From Setoptus koraiensis (taxonomy: Eukaryota > Arthropoda), in the NCBI GenBank assembly GCA_048013815.1, contig CM106586.1:17608001-17672000 (forward strand): a stretch of DNA of 64,000 nucleotides. Reading direction: 5' to 3'. Position 1 is the first letter of the stretch, and each line of letters begins with the position of its first letter. A program made the position numbers and the translations under genes. Shown piece after piece: positions 58,993 to 64,000 of this stretch. The notes under the pieces were generated by a model, which was not told the DNA's origin, ran no database searches, and was given only the letters and a program-made list of their open reading frames with translations.

Positions 58993-60921
58993 ATGGGAGG
59001 TCCTTGCCATCCCTTCAAATGGGATGAATCTATCAAGAATCACCGCATCGTAGATGTCATAATTATAGGCGCCGGATTAAGTGGTAGGTCTCACGAGGGG
59101 CTCTCATTGTTTTTTGATAACATCATATTATATCTAGATTAAAGTGCTGTTTATCAGTTCGATAAGCACTTGCAAGCGATTCACAACCACCGACTAACTA
59201 AAGCAAAAAAAAATCTCCCATTTTACAGGTTTGAATGCGGCCAAAATATGCCATGACTCAAGCCTGAATGTTTTAGTTTTAGAGGCACGTAATAGGGTTG
59301 GTGGACGCACCCTCTCAGATGACGATGGCTGTGATCTAGGTGGTGCTTATATTACACACGATCAAATATTAATGATGAATCTTGTCCATGAACTAGGTCT
59401 CAAAATGCACCCCATAGCAATGGAATCGGTTGGTACTTCTATATATTATAGCTCATCATCGAAAAGAAGCTATAGACCGACGTCTCACAATCGCAATGCT
59501 TTCCCCCTATCAAGTTGGTTGAACATATTTGTTAAGCTTGACTTTTTAAATACTCGATATAAGATTGACTCTATGTGTAACCAAGTACCTTTATTGGATC
59601 CATGGAACGCAAAAAAAGCTCTTGAATGGGATTCAAAGACCTTTAGGCAATTCATTGAGAACGAATGCTGTGTAACAGATCATGTGAAACAATTCTTCCT
59701 GAACTTTTTCACTCTAATCAATGCCACCAACGAACCAGAGGAGGTTTCATTGTTATATATGCTTTGGTATATTCGTAGTTGGGGAGGTCTTGATGGTACC
59801 ATAGGGTTAGGAAACAATCCATCGGCCAGAGTGGTTGGCGGCTCGCAACTAGTGTCCAAAAGATTGATGCAGCAAATCGGTGAAGAGAGGATACTTTTGA
59901 ATAAAGCCGCATTTTATATCGACCAAAGCTCCCTCAAAGACAAAGTAATTGTAAGGACAACGGACGGAAGTACCTACGTTTCAACACATGTAATCATTGC
60001 TATTCCCCCAAATCTTCAATCCTCTATCACCCATCAGCCTCCCCTATCTGACATGCGCAAGCAACTATTGCAACGCATGCCGGCTGGCTATTGTACAAAA
60101 GTAATCCTATACTATGATAAACCGCACTGGTCAAAAAATGGTGCTAGTGGCACTATGATGGTAGTGCAACCCGACACTACTCTCGCAAAGAAAGACAAGT
60201 CGTGCAATCGTAATAGATCTGAAAAAACGGACCAGCTTCTCCCTGCAACATTGACTGTAGCGGACTATACAGAATCACGACCAGCCTTGATAGGCTTTAT
60301 CACTGGGGCACCTTGGGTGAGATATCAGCAGATTAAGGATGTAAATGAACGCATCAGAATATTAGCTGACAGCTACTCCTCTATATTCGGTTTGAAACTA
60401 TCTAAGGTTAGTAAGAACTTGCCTCAAATCGAGGTCCTTGTGGATGATGTCAAGTTTTGATTCTCTAACAAACTTTTTGCTTACTCACTCTATTTCTATA
60501 GCCGGCATTTTTCAAAGAACAAAATTGGGTTGAAGAGGACTTCTCTCAGGGTGCGTACACATCTGTAATGGGACCTGGAACAATGACTAAATTCGGTCAA
60601 TATATCAGAGAACCTGTTGGTCGGGTTTGGTTCGCAGCTTCTGAAACGTCCACCTCTTGGGTTTGCTCTATGGAAGGAGCTGTAAGATCAGGCCGAAGAG
60701 CAGCTCGTCAAGTTCTCCAAGCAATGGGACGACTCAAGCCGGGTGAACAAGTGTATGATGTTGAAGATGTACCCCTGATTCTGACCCATACGTTTATGGA
60801 GAGACACGCAGGAACAAGCTTGAAATTACTGAAAATTGCAGGGCCGACATTGCTTCTCTTTACTTTAGCCCTTGGTTTTGGCCTCCATAAAGCAACATTC
60901 AGAATGTCAGTTAGAATTTAA
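58993..60921 (+). CDS. Monoamine-oxidase-like flavin amine oxidase, Cys-less
   Basis: Exons 58993-59083, 59229-60406 and 60502-60921 join to 562 residues; the second donor is AAG|GTTAGT, and splicing there gives an MAO-length alignment (LKLSKPAFFKEQNW to LEALEPVHYEEKNW). The FAD-binding fold starts with VIIIGAGLSGLNAAK and LEARNRVGGRT. The active-site Lys (K305 in MAO-A) corresponds to K321 (CTKVILYYDKPHW). A C-terminal hydrophobic segment (IAGPTLLLFTLALGFGL) suggests an outer-mitochondrial-membrane tail anchor as in MAO. Two changes stand out: the Cys that covalently holds FAD (SGGCYT) is A441 (SQGAYT), and the second aromatic-cage Tyr (WSGYMEGA) is S479 (WVCSMEGA), while Y442 and W476 remain. 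It may bind FAD non-covalently and have another substrate. Confidence 0.9.
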
Positions 60922-62025
60922 ACTAGTGTTCAGTCATCGACATTGTGCTCAAAGGTAAAACAGATAACATTCTTCTAAGTAGAGTTCATCATGAAGATTG
61001 ATACTCAAAGCGAGGCTTGCCTGAAATCATTATAACATTCATAGTTATGAAATTTATCATTAATGCAATCATCGTTCTGGTAGACTGCATGTCTCAATGT
61101 AATTCCAAAAACCAATATATCAAGTGATCCCTCGTACAATATCAGCTCGAATACCAAGTTTTTATTTGATTCATTGAGTAAAAACTTCTTTGCTGGAAGA
61201 ACCTGACTAGTTTTTGTCTTCTTGTGCTCGAACAATTCTTACATGCTGAACATTTCTTCGGAGTAACATTTTGTAGAACAATAGCTAAACTACATGTCTA
61301 TAATATCGCACAACTTCTATTGAATATATAATATGAAATGTATAGACACAATGTTGTTTCATAGGATGTTGGAATCATTTGGGGTTTCACTTGAAGATGT
61401 TTTATTTACTGTCATGAATTGTGAAGATGAAACTTTATTGTACTTGTCCGCCGACTGATAATCTACAGACCTGTGTAGGCAGAAAATAGGCGCGATAACA
61501 CAGAGCTTGATTTGGCACCTAATTTGATAGTGAAAAGAGACAAATATTATGATTTAGAGTTAAGCGACTTAGTTATGAATAGTAATCATGATCTCGGACA
61601 TCATGGCCCATTCTAAATATTTGGATATGAGAAATTAACCCGGTAGTCATACTATATTTCGTTAGTCTAGTGTGACTGAGTTATGAATTGCAAGCATAAA
61701 TCATGTTGGTATACAAGAATTGCTAGTCCCGTTGGAAGCAGACTTAGCTGCTTCAATTATATAAGCTTGGCAAGTACTGGTTTGACGACAAATACTTTAC
61801 TAGTTGACTAGTCTTCTAGTAAGACTAGTCTGCTGGGCTACTTGGTTGACCGAATCAAGGTATCATCTACTTGATTCGAGAAACAGAAAGAAAAAACTAG
61901 CCAATAACAAAACCATAATACATCTGTATATTAATTAAAAACAATACAGGAAACTAACTAATCAGAAACCTCACTGGCTACTCAACTAAATACTGTATGA
62001 TGGTCTGCTTGATTTGTTGATGATG
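60922..62025. other. Intergenic region after the MAO-like gene
   Basis: No gene recognised. A 76-codon minus-strand frame (61005-61235) has no domain. The stretch may hold a last exon of the neighbouring minus-strand secreted-protein gene, whose frame runs into a strong splice donor at 62038. A TAGTC-rich self-complementary cluster lies near 61800-61840. Confidence 0.45.
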
Positions 62026-62805
62026 CTAATAAGACTTACCTTTGGGTGTAGTGCCTGGAGGAGGTAGTATTGATTTACATTCATTGCCTTCGGGTTTGTA
62101 ATTGCGACAGATCATATCAGGCATACGGGATAGAGCTCGTTTTAGGACTAGATTTACAAAATTGAGCGCTTCTTTTCCGCATTTCTTCTCAACGTGACTG
62201 CCAATACACGTCTCAAATCTGCGATATGTACAACAGCCTACTGGTATCCTTTTCTGCCAATTATCACCACCGAGAGTGAGAATCTCAAATGAGGCTTGTA
62301 AATCTTTTATACAAGCTTTCTGGTGGTTCTTTTGGGCACTGTTCAGACAAGTGGCATGCTTCAAGTAGGATTGACGAAGCGGTGTACCAGGTTTGCAATA
62401 CTCATCAAGTAGATCCATAGATCCTTCAGCCATAAAATTGACCATTTGTCGCTGTAATTGTGTCATACACCTTCCCGTGTAATTCTTCAAACAGTTGTCT
62501 GCCTCCCGCAGATAACCACATTGTTTGTTTAGATCGTTGTCACTAATGGCGAGGCCAGAGGGACTTTGAGTAAAGACAACCAATGTGGCGGCACATAAAT
62601 CTAGCTCTCTCAGATGGCATGATTGAGCGTCGATGCATGCTAAATAAACTTTGTATTGATGAAAATTTTATAGAATTTATGTAGCGAGACTGGTTAGTAA
62701 ACCGAATGATTGGAGGGATTTGAGCTATAATTGATATGCGCAAGATATGTATGACTTACCAATAAAGATGACGCAAACACAACTAAGCCCTAAAATTTTT
62801 TTCAT
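62026..62805 (-). CDS. Cysteine-rich secreted protein of unknown function
   Basis: Exon 1 is 62760-62805 and exon 2 runs down from 62639; joining them across a GT-AG intron gives MKKILGLSCVCVIFIACIDA, a clean signal peptide, followed by QSCHLRELDLCAA. The mature part has about 13 regularly spaced Cys (CGYLREADNC, GRCMTQL, EYCKPG, HATCLNSA, KACIKDL, GCCTYRRFETC, KKCGKEA, MICRNY, NECKSI), so a disulphide-rich helical fold is likely. The layout resembles arthropod haemolymph or secreted proteins of the 27-kDa type; this is a loose comparison. Reading on gives 219 residues ending KGKSY, but AAAG|GTAAGT at 62040/62038 is a strong donor, so a further small 3' exon may exist. Confidence 0.75.
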
Positions 62806-63818
62806 TATAGTTCGTGGTGGAAAACAAAAATATAATGAATGATCTAACTTAAAACCACTTATAGTATTGAATGCGATCCTTGTTGTAGACTACTTTTTGA
62901 AGACTACTCTCAGCGCAAATTCTGATCTTTGGGTTATTCCGATGGCTTGAAAATGTCTCAATTGAACATTTTAAAATAATTTGAAAGTTTCTCTTGTTTC
63001 ATAGATATCTTTTTCTCGAATGACAAAAAGTCAATCTTAATATTAGAACGGAAAGAAACGTATCCTTTCTGGCGTGACTCCATTTCCCGTTTAGACTATA
63101 ACTTGCCTTCTGAGTCGGACTTGTACCACTTTCACTTATCAATATGTGGAAATGGTGCTTGTGCTACTGACCAAGTCTCCACTGTTACGATTGTCGAAGT
63201 TTATAACAAAACTACGAGACATAAACTCTGAGATTGAGTGCGATTAAGTCTCGTTTTAGTACAATTTTTTATCGAGTAGTTAAATACAAAAGGTGCCAAT
63301 GAAGTGAATGGGCGGTGCAAGTGTGAGTGAGCTAGAGGCAACCCACCAAAAGATAATGTCCATGGTTGACTGGACTCCAACTACTCTTTCCACCACTTCT
63401 TTACGGCATCAACTGTGACTAGAATGAATGTGGACTTTATCTGATACAATCAGCCTTTTCTTCAAATAACTTCGCGACTGTTACTGTAGTGTTATGAATA
63501 GAAAGTTAGCTTATGAGAATGCGAAAACAGATTACAATTTACAAGAATTTGATGTCGCAATAATGATACTGTTGATTAGCCCGTTTATACTGTATTAATA
63601 TCAACTAAACAGCAGCCTTGGTGCTAGATTTTGCCAAAATTACTTTGGCCAATCCAAATTTGCCGCCGTAAGGGCGAGTGAAAACATTGAAAATATCATA
63701 TGTTTTCGTATTTGGGAAGCATTCGCATCTCGTTAAACTTTACTGTTCTCTACGTGAAATATTTTATCCAATTATCATTATTCCAATCTATTGTATCTAA
63801 TTCTAATGTCAATTAAAG
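62806..63818. other. Intergenic or intronic sequence before the right-edge exon
   Basis: AT-rich, no gene recognised. It is probably the promoter side of the secreted-protein gene and possibly an intron of the following gene. Confidence 0.4.
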
Positions 63819-64000
63819 GATTGGTTGATTATGAGTACAGCGACGATGACGACGAGTACGACCACGAGATCTCACCGAAGAGCCCCACGAAACCTAGCGA
63901 GGAGGCGGTAACTAGTGGTAACTCGAAAGCTATAGAAAAAAACTATGAACCAAAATCTAAATACGATGACGATGATCGCGATGATGAAGATGAAGACGAA
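63819..64000 (+). CDS. Partial exon, acidic tail resembling PP4R3/SMEK
   Basis: After a possible acceptor (ATTAAAG, ending 63818) the frame reads (G)LVDYEYSDDDDEYDHEISPKSPTKPSEE and ends in an Asp/Glu run cut by the window edge. GLVDY followed by acidic residues recalls the C-terminal tail of protein phosphatase 4 regulatory subunit 3 (SMEK/Falafel). With only about 60 residues and no upstream EVH1/armadillo exons visible in the window, the identity is tentative. Confidence 0.4.

Overview
The window looks like arthropod nuclear DNA, most plausibly from a mite or other chelicerate; this is an inference from gene content and style, with no marker that fixes the species. Introns are short GT-AG types (mostly about 90-150 bp), several large genes are intronless or nearly so, and the protein set is metazoan: Argonaute, CYLD, E2F, WDR7, CSN6 and a monoamine-oxidase-like enzyme.

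Layout. Positions 1 to about 24,250 hold no gene I can support. This stretch is visibly CpG-rich and built from short, locally repeated words: private tandem arrays with units of 10 to 29 bp, trinucleotide and dinucleotide microsatellites, perfect palindromes, and recurrent ACCTGT/ACAGGT and CAGCTG hexamers. The long open frames in it come from (CAR)n/(YTG)n-type sequence. From about 24.3 kb the composition changes to ordinary AT-richer genic DNA. Genes then follow closely: Argonaute (AGO2-like, one exon), CYLD, two tandem F-box paralogues (the first frameshifted near its 3' end), a small secreted protein (minus), CTNNBL1 (minus), a divergent Rab GTPase (four exons), a microsatellite-rich 2 kb stretch leading into E2F, WDR7/Rabconnectin-3 beta (minus, two exons), a replication-type histone H3 with its 3' stem-loop (minus), a PH-domain ORP10/11-like protein lacking the lipid-binding domain, mitochondrial ribosomal protein mS35 (minus), DUS2, N6AMT1/HEMK2 (minus), VPS72/YL-1 lacking the YL1-C domain, CSN6 (minus), a monoamine-oxidase-like flavoenzyme, a cysteine-rich secreted protein (minus), and the beginning of an exon resembling the acidic tail of PP4R3/SMEK at the right edge.

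The genes are mostly housekeeping and are not an operon or cluster with a shared task. Many are arranged as tight divergent or convergent pairs (mS35/DUS2 share about 340 bp; DUS2/N6AMT1 stop codons are 3 bp apart; VPS72/CSN6 are 77 bp apart), so shared promoters and overlapping 3' ends are likely. The oddest features are the 24 kb gene-free island with its repeated inverted E-box-like pairs, and several lineage-specific protein changes: the MAO-like enzyme without the flavin-linking cysteine, VPS72 without YL1-C, an ORP cut down to its PH region, and an Argonaute with WG motifs in a Q-rich N-terminus and an Asp in place of the last catalytic His.
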